A DNA stretch of 64,000 nucleotides from an uncultured Verrucomicrobiota bacterium (GTDB taxonomy: Bacteria; Verrucomicrobiota; Verrucomicrobiia; Limisphaerales; UBA9464), in the NCBI GenBank assembly GCA_903907995.1, contig CAIVQH010000009.1:1-64000 (forward strand), written 5' to 3'. Positions 44,512-52,226 of this stretch are shown piece after piece; position 1 is the first letter of the stretch, and every line of letters begins with the position of its first letter. The notes under the pieces are model-generated. The model was not told where the DNA came from and made no database searches. It was given only the letters and a program-made list of their open reading frames with translations. Made by a program: the position numbers and the translations under genes.

Positions 44512-44754
44512 ATGCAGGTGTATGGAAACATCGTTGGTATCCTAGTGGCGGTTGCGGCCATCACCATCGGCGCTCTGGCTCGGCGGTGGAGTAGCGGTGG
44601 AACTTGCCGGTCAGGGAACGATGACGGCACTCCTTGGCTTTGGTTTGGAGATTCCGGTGGCTCTGATTCCGGGGGGCATCACGGCGGCTCTGATTCCGGC
44701 GGCCATCATGGTGGTGGGGATGGGGGCGGCTTTGACGGTGGCGGTCATCATTGA
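44512..44754 (+). CDS. Small membrane protein with Gly/Asp/His-rich tail
   Basis: 80 residues from ATG 44512. A single transmembrane helix (NIVGILVAVAAITIGALA) is followed by a low-complexity C-terminal tail built from SGGHHGG and DGGG units, coded by a tandem repeat of roughly 24 bases. Similar short helix-plus-GGH tails occur in bacterial membrane proteins and may bind metal ions, which is an inference. Two other frames across the same DNA also look weakly protein-like, so the assignment is uncertain. It ends 35 bases before the cupin gene. Confidence 0.45.
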   Translation: MQVYGNIVGILVAVAAITIGALARRWSSGGTCRSGNDDGTPWLWFGDSGGSDSGGHHGGSDSGGHHGGGDGGGFDGGGHH

Positions 44755-44789
44755 TCACCGCCCGTGCCGGTGCCACCTTGCCATCGACC

Positions 44790-45152
44790 ATGGATAAAGC
44801 CTCCCTGACGGAAAAATTCGCGCTCATTCACGAGCATTGGCGTCCGAAGGTGGTCGCCGAGCTGAACGGGCAGGAACTGAAGCTGGTGAAATTCGCCGGG
44901 ACCTTCCCGTGGCATCATCACGAACGGGAGGATGAGCTGTTCCTGGTATGGCGCGGGGAGATGGTGATCGAGTTTCGGGACCGCCGGGTGGTGCTCGGGC
45001 CGGGAGAGTTCTGCGCCGTGCCTCGCGGGGTGGAGCATCGCACGATGGCCGATGCGGAAGCAGAAGTGCTGATTTTCGAGCCGGCCGCGACCCGCAATAC
45101 CGGCAACGTCGTGGACGGGACTTTTACCGCGTCCAACGGTGTGGCGGTGTGA
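44790..45152 (+). CDS. Small cupin-domain protein
   Basis: 120 residues from ATG 44790 (MDKASLTEKF). It is a single double-stranded beta-helix with the two cupin motifs: motif 1 WHHHEREDELFLVWRGEM with the metal ligands His-His-Glu, and motif 2 GEFCAVPRGVEHRTMA with the final His. It is probably a metal-binding dioxygenase-like, isomerase-like or sensor protein; the substrate cannot be inferred. The gene follows the small Gly/His-rich membrane protein gene and ends ~125 bases before a convergent membrane protein gene. Confidence 0.85.
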   Translation: MDKASLTEKFALIHEHWRPKVVAELNGQELKLVKFAGTFPWHHHEREDELFLVWRGEMVIEFRDRRVVLGPGEFCAVPRGVEHRTMADAEAEVLIFEPAATRNTGNVVDGTFTASNGVAV

Positions 45153-45165
45153 GGACACACCTTTC

Positions 45166-45221
45166 GTCCCTGACGGGACTGGTCTTTGTATTTCGCGACC
45201 ACCCAGCGTTAAACCCCTGGG
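45166..45221. repeat. Two small palindromes between convergent genes
   Basis: GTCCC-TGAC-GGGAC at 45166-45179 and CCCAG ... CTGGG at 45202-45221 form separate short hairpins between the cupin gene and the convergent membrane protein gene. They resemble degraded units of dispersed intergenic repeats. No T-tract follows, so a terminator role is unproven. Confidence 0.45.
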
Positions 45222-45276
45222 CTATTTTCGGAGAATGGAGTCCCCGCTTGCTGGGTATGCCTTCCTGAACTGAAGG

Positions 45277-46026
45277 CTACGCCTTCTTCTTCGGCGGCGG
45301 CGCGTGGAAGAGGTCATCGTTTTTCAGGCCGGTGAGCTGTTCGAGGCCCTTCAGGAGCCGGAACAGGGCAAACATCATCACCGCCATCATGGGGATGGTG
45401 ATCACGGGCCATTCGACCCAGTGCAGCTTGCCGATCTGCTCCGTCTGCTCCGACGTGCCGGGCGTGGCGGTGACCAGCCAGCGGGCGAGGCCATAATTGA
45501 TCACGCCGCTGACCGCAAAGGTGACTGCCATCACCCAGGACGCCCACCGGAGCAGGGCGTCAAACTGCGGGACCGTTCCCCGCTCGACCAGCGCCAGGCC
45601 GATGCGGTGGGTGTTGAGCACCTGGTCGTTGTAGAGCAGGGATTTCACCAGCGGCTGCTTCGTCTTCAAGGTGAGGGGAATCGCGAGGCCCAGCACCAGG
45701 GGAACCACCCCGGCCTTCACGGCGAACCAGAAGTTGTCGATTTTCAGCAGGCCAAGTCCGCCGGTAATCAGCGTGCCGACGAGGCCGATGATCGAGAAAA
45801 CGTTCCAGGTGCGGCGCTTCACGAGGTCGTAAATGCCGTAAACGAGCGGGATGCTCAGGGCGATGACGAGGCCCCACTTTGGCCCCAGCCGTTCGGGCTT
45901 GCTGAGCTGGGTGAGCACGACGCCCGGCAGCACCGCGTTGCAGACCAGGTTGATCCACACGTTTTCCTGGGGCGGACGCGGCGGGGCGAGATCGGGCGAT
46001 GCGACGGGGCTTGCTTCAGGGTTCAT
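45277..46026 (-). CDS. Polytopic membrane protein, VC0807-like
   Basis: 249 residues from ATG 46026 (MNPEASPVASPDL). About six hydrophobic segments are seen, including NLVCNAVLPGVVL, WGLVIALSIPLVYGIYDL, VFSIIGLVGTLITGGLGLL, AGVVPLVLGLAIPLTL and MAVTFAVSGVINYGLA. The pattern matches the VC0807/intracellular-septation-like family of unknown function. The C terminus ends in a Lys-rich tail (PPPKKKA). It diverges from a small membrane protein gene at 46101. Confidence 0.72.
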   Translation of the reverse strand: MNPEASPVASPDLAPPRPPQENVWINLVCNAVLPGVVLTQLSKPERLGPKWGLVIALSIPLVYGIYDLVKRRTWNVFSIIGLVGTLITGGLGLLKIDNFWFAVKAGVVPLVLGLAIPLTLKTKQPLVKSLLYNDQVLNTHRIGLALVERGTVPQFDALLRWASWVMAVTFAVSGVINYGLARWLVTATPGTSEQTEQIGKLHWVEWPVITIPMMAVMMFALFRLLKGLEQLTGLKNDDLFHAPPPKKKA

Positions 46027-46100
46027 GCGTTCCAAAGTGCCCGCAGGCTTTGCAAGAAGACGATACAGTTCAACCAGTTTCACGCGCGCTGCGTTACCGG

Positions 46101-46319
46101 ATGCTCGCCCAGCTCTGGTGTTTGGTGTCGCCCGGCGCGGTGTTCCTGCTGCTGCGCGACCGTGCTTGGTTGCATCAGGGCGGCGACGTGGTGGCCGGAT
46201 TGCGGGCGGTACGATTGGAGCAATGGGTGGCCGTGTTGCTGCTCACGGCGCATGCATGGTACCTGTGGGGTTGGTGGCGCAACCAGCGGGCGGAAGCAGG
46301 TGTTCCCGACCCTTTATGA
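46101..46319 (+). CDS. Small membrane protein of unknown function
   Basis: 72 residues from ATG 46101 (MLAQLWCLVSPGAVFLLLRD), with two hydrophobic segments (LWCLVSPGAVFLLL and WVAVLLLTAHAWYLWGWW) and a short charged tail. No family was recognised. The frame continues upstream to 45999 across the start of the divergent gene, but the region before 46101 does not look coding. It could be chance coding in GC-rich DNA. Confidence 0.45.
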   Translation: MLAQLWCLVSPGAVFLLLRDRAWLHQGGDVVAGLRAVRLEQWVAVLLLTAHAWYLWGWWRNQRAEAGVPDPL

Positions 46320-46356
46320 ACACAGTCGGAATCAACGCCACTGCCGGGGTCTGAAA

Positions 46357-46485
46357 GGTAGGGATGGCGCGCCGCGCCGTCCCCGTCGACGAGCGGAGCG
46401 TCAGGCGATGGAACGAAACCCCACAGCAGCCGCACGCTTCTTCCGCCTCTTCAGGGCGGGGACCGCGCAGCGCACGGTCCCTACC
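46357..46485. repeat. Inverted pair of REP-like hairpin elements
   Basis: A unit starting GGTAGGGATGGCGCG at 46357-46383 and its inverted partner ending CGGTCCCTACC at 46458-46485 are each a GC-rich palindrome (GGGATGGCGCG/CGCCGTCCC and GGGACCG/CGGTCCC). Together they form an imperfect 129-bp inverted pair. The arrangement resembles bacterial REP/BIME elements. No gene is seen between 46320 and 46572. Confidence 0.7.
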
Positions 46486-46572
46486 CGGCGACGAAGTCAG
46501 CAGGCCGGCCCGCAAAGCGGCTTGCCGGGGGATTGAACGCACGCGACGTTTGGCCGGTCGGAGCTTACGCCC

Positions 46573-46818
46573 ATGCCCTTTTACGAATACGAACTGTGTG
46601 ATGGCAAATGTGCCGCGTGTGGTGGTCGCTTCACGCTGCGGCGACCGGTGACGGCCCCGGAACTGACCGCGTGCCCTTCGTGCAAGAAGCCCATCCGCAA
46701 GCTCATCTCCGGCTTCACCTCCCCGAGCATCACCAAGCCCGTTTCCATCAGCGACGCCAAGAAGGCCGGCTTCGCGGTGTTGAAGCGGGTGAACAAGGGC
46801 GAATATGAGGCGCTTTGA
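46573..46818 (+). CDS. FmdB-type zinc-ribbon protein
   Basis: 81 residues from ATG 46573 (MPFYEYELCDG). Two Cys pairs (CAAC and CPSC) flank a short loop, as in FmdB-family regulatory proteins, with the conserved opening PxYEYxC. The C-terminal part (ITKPVSISDAKKAGFAVLKRVNKG) is helical. FmdB-like proteins are small nucleic-acid or metal-linked regulators; the role here is unknown. The gene heads a same-strand series to modB. Confidence 0.82.
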   Translation: MPFYEYELCDGKCAACGGRFTLRRPVTAPELTACPSCKKPIRKLISGFTSPSITKPVSISDAKKAGFAVLKRVNKGEYEAL

Positions 46819-46873
46819 CCCCCAACTTCCCACTTCACAGGGCTGAATTCCCGGAGCAACTTGCCCACACGCC

Positions 46874-48826
46874 ATGAACTCCCTGACCTCCATTGAAACC
46901 GCGGTCGCCCGCACGGCGGCGCGTCGGCGCTGGCTGCGCGGCTGGAACGGACTCTGGCGCGGCTTCGTGGTGGGCGCCGCCATCTATCTCGTCGCGCTGG
47001 CGCTGTGGAAGCTGCTGCCGGTGCCGTATCAGGTCCTGGTGGTGGGACAGTGGCTGGCGTTGCTGTCACTGCCGGTGGGCTTTCTGCTGGGATTTGCCCG
47101 GCGTACTAACCTGCAAGAGTCGGCCCGCTGGCTGGATATGAAGCAGGGATTGCAGGAACGCCTCTCGACGGCGCTCGAAGTTGGCGGGCAGCCCACCTCG
47201 AAAAATCCGCTGCGTGCGGACTGGCAGGGCCTGGTCATTGCCGACGCCACGACGGCGGCCTCGCAAGTGGACCCGCGCCGGCTGCTGCCGATCGGCCTGC
47301 CCAAGGTCGCCCGTTGGGTGGCCTGCCTGCTCGCGGTGATTGCGACCCTGGGATTCATGCCGGAACTGCGCACGCCGGCACACCTGCAGCAGAAGAAGGA
47401 CGCGGAGGCCATCAAGGACACCGGCCGCGCGCTGGCCAATCTCACGAAGCGCAGCCTGGAACAGCGCAAGCCCGTGCTGGAGACCACGCGCAAGAATCTC
47501 GAGGACCTGAAAGACCTGGGCACGCGCCTCCAGTCGGCCAAACTGACCCGGGACGACGCGTTGAAGGATCTGGCCAAGGCGACCGACCAATTGAAGCAGC
47601 AGGCCACTGATTTGGCCAAAAATCCGGCCCTGCGGAAAATGGAACAGGCGGCCCGGACGCCATCTGGAAACTCGGAGCAGTCGCAGACCGCCTTGCAGAA
47701 GCAGATCGAATCGTTGCAAAAGCAGCTGGGCGACAAGGCGGGCAACAAGGACGTGGCCGACCAGTTGCAAAAGGATCTTCAGAAGCTGAAGGACGCGGCG
47801 AAAGGCATGGCCGACAACAATTCCGCCGCCGCGCAGGCCGCCCGGCAGCAGATGTCGCAGATGGCCAGTGAACTCGCGCGCAAGGCCGAGTCGCTCGGCA
47901 TGCCGATGCCCAGCCTCGACGAGGCTGTGGCTGCTCTGAACAACGCGCAGGTGGAGCAGTTCCTTAAGGACCTCAACGTCGCGGAGCAGGATCTCCAGAA
48001 GATGGCCGACATGGCCAAGATGCTGTCACAGCTCCAGCAGCAGTCGGAAAAGATGGGCAAGGATCTCGCCGAGCAGCTGAAGAACGGGCAGGCACAGGCC
48101 GCCATCGAGTCGCTGCAAAAGATGATGGACCAGCTCAAGCAGCCCAACCTGACCCCGGAGCAGCTCGCCAAGCTGGCGGAGGAAATTAAGAATGCGGCCA
48201 AACCCGGGGAGCAATACGGCAAGGTGGGTGACAAGCTCAAAGACGCCCTAGCGAAGAGCAAGAGCGGCGACAAGGCGGCCATGGCTGCCTCCCTGTCCGA
48301 CGCCCAAAAGGAGCTGCAGAAGCTGATGGACCAGATGGGCGACGCCCAGGCGCTGATGGCTTCCCTGCAAAATCTGCAGAAGGCGCAGATGTGCGTGGGC
48401 AACGGCCAATGCTGGAGCACCAAAATGGGCAACGGTCCCCCTAAATCCGGTCCCGGCAGCAAAGGCGGCAAGGGAGTGGGCACCTGGTCGCAAAACAGCG
48501 CCTGGGCCATGCCGGACACGATTCAGGACCTGTGGGACAACTCAGGCATCAACCGCCCCGACATGGCGGGCAAGGGCCACACCGACCGCGATGCCGACAA
48601 GCCGGACGGTCTGACGCCCACCAAGATCAAGGGGCAGATCCAGCCCGGCGGTCCCATGCCGAGCATCACCCTCAAGGGCGTCAGCATCAAAGGGGAGAGC
48701 AAGGTGGCCTACACTGAGGCGGTGGCGTCGGCGCAGTCCGATGCGCAGTCCGCGCTCAGCCAGGAGCAGGTGCCCAAGGCCTACCAAAATTCGGTCCGCG
48801 ATTACTTCGACGACCTGAAGAAGTAG
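46874..48826 (+). CDS. Large membrane-anchored coiled-coil protein
   Basis: 650 residues. The N terminus has two hydrophobic helices (FVVGAAIYLVALALW and VGQWLALLSLPVGFLLGF), and a third (VARWVACLLAVIATLGFM) lies near 155. Residues ~170-510 are almost continuous charged coiled coil rich in Gln, Lys and Leu (LEQRKPVLETTRKNLEDL, KQIESLQKQLGDKAG). A Gly-rich stretch and a conserved-looking C terminus (ITLKGVSIKGESKVAYTEAV, then YQNSVRDYFDDLKK) follow. It is like the DUF4175-type proteins found next to BatA/MoxR-type operons, although those partners are not in the window. The role is likely envelope-associated; the function is unknown. Confidence 0.75.
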   Translation: MNSLTSIETAVARTAARRRWLRGWNGLWRGFVVGAAIYLVALALWKLLPVPYQVLVVGQWLALLSLPVGFLLGFARRTNLQESARWLDMKQGLQERLSTALEVGGQPTSKNPLRADWQGLVIADATTAASQVDPRRLLPIGLPKVARWVACLLAVIATLGFMPELRTPAHLQQKKDAEAIKDTGRALANLTKRSLEQRKPVLETTRKNLEDLKDLGTRLQSAKLTRDDALKDLAKATDQLKQQATDLAKNPALRKMEQAARTPSGNSEQSQTALQKQIESLQKQLGDKAGNKDVADQLQKDLQKLKDAAKGMADNNSAAAQAARQQMSQMASELARKAESLGMPMPSLDEAVAALNNAQVEQFLKDLNVAEQDLQKMADMAKMLSQLQQQSEKMGKDLAEQLKNGQAQAAIESLQKMMDQLKQPNLTPEQLAKLAEEIKNAAKPGEQYGKVGDKLKDALAKSKSGDKAAMAASLSDAQKELQKLMDQMGDAQALMASLQNLQKAQMCVGNGQCWSTKMGNGPPKSGPGSKGGKGVGTWSQNSAWAMPDTIQDLWDNSGINRPDMAGKGHTDRDADKPDGLTPTKIKGQIQPGGPMPSITLKGVSIKGESKVAYTEAVASAQSDAQSALSQEQVPKAYQNSVRDYFDDLKK

Positions 48827-48840
48827 CGCCGCAGGCTGTA

Positions 48841-48923
48841 TCCTGCTCTTAATCTTCCGGGGCAGAAGAGAAGCGTCGCGATTAAGAGCAGGAGCAAGAG
48901 CAGGAGCAAGAGCAGGAGTAAGC
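48841..48923. repeat. Inverted repeat followed by GAGCAN tandem repeats
   Basis: A perfect 14-bp inverted repeat (TCCTGCTCTTAATC at 48841-48854 with GATTAAGAGCAGGA at 48880-48893) runs into about three copies of a 12-bp unit GAGCAGGAGCAA to ~48922. It lies just after the coiled-coil protein gene and may act as a transcript end. Related repeats occur at 56304-56402. Confidence 0.75.
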
Positions 48924-48984
48924 GTGGGAACAGTGGGGTGTACCCGCACCTTGCCAGCGGCGAATTCATCCGTAGCCTGTTCCC

Positions 48985-49485
48985 ATGGAAGTCCTGCACG
49001 CGCCCTGGCGCATCGACTATATTCTCGCGCCGAAGCGGCCCGCGCCGCCGGGTGAGCCGTCGCTGTTCACCCGTATCGGGCAGAGCAACGACGACGAGGC
49101 CAATTACGTGGTGGCCCGCGCGCGCTCGTGCTATGCGGTGCTCAACACCTACCCCTACAACGGCGGCCACATCATGGTGGTGCCCTACAAACAGACGGCG
49201 AATTTCGACGACCTGACGGACGAGGAAATGCTGGATCTCATGAAGCTGCTGCGCCGCTGCCAGCACGCCCTCACGGCGGTGATGAAGCCCCAGGGCTTCA
49301 ATATCGGTGTCAACCTGGGCAAGCTGGCCGGCGCGGGCATCGTCGAGCACCTGCACATCCACATTGTCCCGCGCTGGGAAGGGGATGTGAACTTCATGGC
49401 CGTCATCGCCGGGACGAGTGTGGTGCCCGAGGCGTTGAAGGACATTGCGGCAAAGCTGCGGGCGGAGTTGGCGGCAAATCTTTGA
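48985..49485 (+). CDS. HIT-family nucleotide phosphorylase/hydrolase
   Basis: 166 residues from ATG 48985 (MEVLHAPWRIDYILAPK). The HIT motif HLHIH is at 122-126 within GIVEHLHIHIVPRW. The N-terminal WRIDYI opening and the GGHIMVVPYK block are typical of the Ap4A-phosphorylase-like/FHIT branch. It probably acts on dinucleoside polyphosphates or nucleotidyl conjugates in the cytoplasm. The gene is followed by a 400-base region filled with hairpin repeats. Confidence 0.88.
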   Translation: MEVLHAPWRIDYILAPKRPAPPGEPSLFTRIGQSNDDEANYVVARARSCYAVLNTYPYNGGHIMVVPYKQTANFDDLTDEEMLDLMKLLRRCQHALTAVMKPQGFNIGVNLGKLAGAGIVEHLHIHIVPRWEGDVNFMAVIAGTSVVPEALKDIAAKLRAELAANL

Positions 49486-49569
49486 ATTTGAGCCGCAGAG
49501 CTCACAGAGGTGATGGGGGCAGGACCTTGAGAACTGTGATGGTCTGTGTAAGGTTGCGACGCCGGCCTT

Positions 49570-49769
49570 GGTCGCGGAGCGACCGGATGAAAATAGCCAT
49601 GGGCGAAGCCCATGGTCTTGAACGTCCTTGCCCCGCGTCGCGTAGCGACGATTGAAAGCCCGAAACCTCGAGAACCCCTTCAGCCGTCGCTACGCGACGG
49701 AATTCTCCGGTCGGCGCATTTCCATGGGCGCTGCCCATGGCTACTTTCATGGCCTCGCTCCGCGAGACC
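49570..49769. repeat. Mirrored array of six hairpin elements
   Basis: Six palindromes lie in mirror order: GGTCGCGGAGCGACC (49570-49584), CCATGGGCGAAGCCCATGG (49597-49615), CGTCGCGTAGCGACG (49636-49650), then CCGTCGCTACGCGACGG (49684-49700), CCATGGGCGCTGCCCATGG (49722-49740) and GGCCTCGCTCCGCGAGACC (49751-49769). The linkers ATGAAAATAG and CTACTTTCAT are also near-complementary, so the whole ~200 bp can fold on itself about 49667. The 49486-49900 stretch has no credible gene. Confidence 0.85.
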
Positions 49770-49900
49770 CACAGAATTCCAGGCGACTGACGCCCGATGC
49801 CCGGCTTTGTTTAATGGACTTTTTCACGGGGTGGTGTCTGCTCGTGGCCTTTCTTTTGTTCTGAGGCAGTGGCTGGCATCTGTCCGCTGCCCTTCCGACC

Positions 49901-50866
49901 ATGATCACCGAGACTCTCCATTACGAATCCGCCCGGGCCGCGCAGCAGCTGTACGCGGGCGACGAGAAGAACCTGCGCTCGCTCGAATCCGAGCTGGGCG
50001 TCAAGGCTACCGCGCGCGACGGTTGGATCCGGATCGAGGGCGAGGCCGATGCGGTCGGACGGGCCAAGCAGCTCTTCCAGACGCTGGAGCGCGGCCAGCA
50101 GGAAGGCGCGGCCACGAAGCCCCGGGATTTCCAATTTGCGCTCAATGTCGTGAAGCAGGACGGAGTCGCGGCGCTGGAGAATCTTTTCTCCAGCCGCATC
50201 AACACCTCGGCCAAGAAGTCCAGCATCACGCCGAAGACCCTTGGCCAGCAAAAGTACGTCGAGGCGATCCGCGACCACGACATCACGTTCGGGATCGGCC
50301 CGGCCGGCACGGGCAAGACCTATCTCGCAATGGCGATGGCGGTGGCGGCGCTCAAGGAGGGCAAGGTCGGCCGCATCATCCTCACCCGGCCGGCCGTGGA
50401 GGCGGGCGAGGCGCTAGGATTTCTGCCGGGCGATTTGCAGCAGAAGCTCGATCCGTATCTGCGCCCGTTGCACGACGCATTGCAGGACATGATGCCGCCG
50501 GACGAGATCGAGCGGAACATGGAGCGCCGCATCATCGAGATCGCCCCGCTGGCCTACATGCGCGGACGCACGCTGAACCAGGCCTTCATCGTCCTCGACG
50601 AATCGCAGAACACTACGACCGAGCAGATGCTGATGTTCCTGACCCGGCTCGGCTACGGCTCGAAGATCGTGGTCACCGGCGACCCGACCCAGATCGACCT
50701 GCCCGCCAGCAAGAAGTCGGGCGTGCTCGAGGCGCAGCGGGCGCTGCAGGGGGTCGAGGGGGTGGCGATCGTCCAGTTCGAGAAGCGCGACATCGTGCGC
50801 CATCCGCTTGTGCAACGGATCGTCCACGCGTACGAGCGGCACCGCGGCACCGGGCAGCCGGCGTGA
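49901..50866 (+). CDS. PhoH-like ATPase
   Basis: 321 residues from ATG 49901. An N-terminal KH-like RNA-binding domain (~20-75) precedes the P-loop ATPase, with Walker A GPAGTGKT at 133-140, Walker B-like QAFIVLDESQN, and FGIGPAGTGKTYLA and VTGDPTQIDLP motifs. It is the PhoH family member conserved beside ybeY in bacteria, probably an RNA helicase-like ATPase acting in RNA metabolism. The following ybeY gene confirms the assignment by context. Confidence 0.93.
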   Translation: MITETLHYESARAAQQLYAGDEKNLRSLESELGVKATARDGWIRIEGEADAVGRAKQLFQTLERGQQEGAATKPRDFQFALNVVKQDGVAALENLFSSRINTSAKKSSITPKTLGQQKYVEAIRDHDITFGIGPAGTGKTYLAMAMAVAALKEGKVGRIILTRPAVEAGEALGFLPGDLQQKLDPYLRPLHDALQDMMPPDEIERNMERRIIEIAPLAYMRGRTLNQAFIVLDESQNTTTEQMLMFLTRLGYGSKIVVTGDPTQIDLPASKKSGVLEAQRALQGVEGVAIVQFEKRDIVRHPLVQRIVHAYERHRGTGQPA

Positions 50867-50886
50867 GGCGGCGGAGGGTTTTTGTT

Positions 50887-51372
50887 GTGGCAGGCGAAGG
50901 AAAAAGCAGGGGAGCGGGGGGGCTGGGGGGCAGGGGGGCGACCTCCCAGATCGTCATTGCCAACCGTCAGCGCACGCGGCGGGTAAGCACTCGGGAACTC
51001 CGGGCGCTGACCGAGGCGGTGCTGGCCGATCTGGAGGTGACGGCGGAGCTGGGTATCCATCTGGTTTCGCCGAAAGAGATGGCGCGGGTGAACTGGGATT
51101 ATCTGCGTCACGAAGGCTCCACCGATGTCATCACCTTCGACCATGGCAGCACTCCGGAGCGGCTGCACGGGGAGCTGTTCATTTCGGTCGCGGATGCGGT
51201 GAAGCAGGCCGGTGAGTTTGGCACTGCCTGGCCCGAGGAACTGGCCCGTTACGTGATCCACGGCCTGCTGCACCTGCACGGTTACGATGATCTGGAACCT
51301 GCGAAACGCCGCGTGATGAAGCGGGAGGAAAACCGGCTCGTGCGGCGGCTGGGAACGATGCTGGGCGCATGA
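50887..51372 (+). CDS. ybeY: YbeY endoribonuclease / rRNA maturation factor
   Basis: 161 residues from GTG 50887, chosen because GGAGGG lies 8 bases upstream; GTG 50863, overlapping the phoH stop by GTGA, is the alternative. The N terminus is a G-rich low-complexity stretch. The core has GIHLVSPKEMARVNWDYL, GSTDVITFDHG and GELFISVADAV. The metal motif reads HGLLHLHGYDD (H125, H129, D135), where the usual third ligand is His; some other lineages also lack it. YbeY processes 16S rRNA 3' ends and supports ribosome quality control. It lies directly after the PhoH-like gene. Confidence 0.9.
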   Translation: MAGEGKSRGAGGLGGRGATSQIVIANRQRTRRVSTRELRALTEAVLADLEVTAELGIHLVSPKEMARVNWDYLRHEGSTDVITFDHGSTPERLHGELFISVADAVKQAGEFGTAWPEELARYVIHGLLHLHGYDDLEPAKRRVMKREENRLVRRLGTMLGA

Positions 51373-51436
51373 ACGGAGAATCGCCCGGAGAAAGCGCGTG
51401 CTGCCGGCTCCGGCTTCGGCTTCCGTTGGTCCGGCA

Positions 51437-52141
51437 ATGACGGATCTGCTGCACGGCCTGCGCGAGCTGCCGCCTGAACTTTGGCTGTCCCTGAGGGTGA
51501 CGCTGAAGCTGGCGACGGTGGTGACGTTGCTGCTGCTCGTGCTCGCCACTCCGCTCGCCTGGTGGCTGGCGCGGACGCGTCACTGGCTGGCCGTGGTGGT
51601 CGAGGCCCTCGTGGGCCTGCCCATCGTGCTGCCACCGACGGTGCTTGGGTTTTATCTGCTGGCGCTGTTCTCGCCTGATTCCGGGGCCGGGCGGCTGTGG
51701 TTGCGGGCCACCGGCGGCACGCTGGCGTTCAGCTTCAGCGGGTTGGTGCTGGGCTCCATGCTGTACAGCCTGCCGTTTGCGGTGCAGCCGATACTGGCGG
51801 CGTTCCGTTCGGTGCGACGCAGTTATCTGGATGCCTCGGTCAGTCTGGGTGGCACCAGTGTCACGACGTTCCGTCGGATCGCGCTGCCACTGGCGCGGCG
51901 TGGGTTGCTGGTGGCGGCGGCGTTGAGCTTCGCCCATACGCTGGGCGAATTCGGCATCGTCATGATGTTAGGCGGCAGCATCCCCGGCAAAACCAAGGTG
52001 GCCTCGATCGCCCTTTACGACGAGGTGCAGCGGCTGGATTACCCGTCCGCGCATGCCTTCGCCGCGGTGCTGCTGCTGCTGTCGTTTGCGCTCCTGTTGC
52101 CGCTCACGATCCTGCAACGCCGCACGCCGACCGAGGCGTGA
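51437..52141 (+). CDS. modB: Molybdate ABC transporter permease ModB
   Basis: 234 residues from ATG 51437 (MTDLLHGLRELPPELWLSL). About six transmembrane helices are present (VVTLLLLVLATPLAWWLA, VVVEALVGLPIVLPPTVLGFYLLALF, FAAVLLLLSFALLLPLTIL). The permease signature is RRIALPLARRGLLVAAALSFAHTLGEFG, and GGSIPGKTKVASIALYDEVQRLDY is specific for ModB. It forms the membrane channel for molybdate or tungstate with a periplasmic ModA and a ModC ATPase, neither of which is adjacent. It ends ~27 bases before a terminator shared with the convergent sigma factor gene. Confidence 0.9.
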   Translation: MTDLLHGLRELPPELWLSLRVTLKLATVVTLLLLVLATPLAWWLARTRHWLAVVVEALVGLPIVLPPTVLGFYLLALFSPDSGAGRLWLRATGGTLAFSFSGLVLGSMLYSLPFAVQPILAAFRSVRRSYLDASVSLGGTSVTTFRRIALPLARRGLLVAAALSFAHTLGEFGIVMMLGGSIPGKTKVASIALYDEVQRLDYPSAHAFAAVLLLLSFALLLPLTILQRRTPTEA

Positions 52142-52162
52142 ACGGTCAGCAGCTCCACCAAC

Positions 52163-52201
52163 AAAAACGCCGCATCCCGCGACTTGCGTCGAGATGCGGC
52201 G
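52163..52201 (-). terminator. Rho-independent terminator after the group 2 sigma factor gene
   Basis: A 9-bp stem (CGCCGCATC at 52168-52176 with GATGCGGCG at 52193-52201, 16-base loop) is followed on the minus strand by TTTTTGTTGG. It lies ~26 bases downstream of the sigma factor stop (52227). Confidence 0.82.
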
Positions 52202-52226
52202 GTAAAAGTGGCGCAGAGGTCAGGCC

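Noticed and set aside
44352-44630. 92-residue minus-strand frame across the end of the pseudouridine synthase gene
   Set aside because: Its middle looks somewhat protein-like, but it overlaps a well-supported gene and has no start context.
49612-50862. Long upstream part of the frame containing ybeY
   Set aside because: It runs through the hairpin repeats and antiphase to the PhoH-like gene; ybeY starts near 50887.
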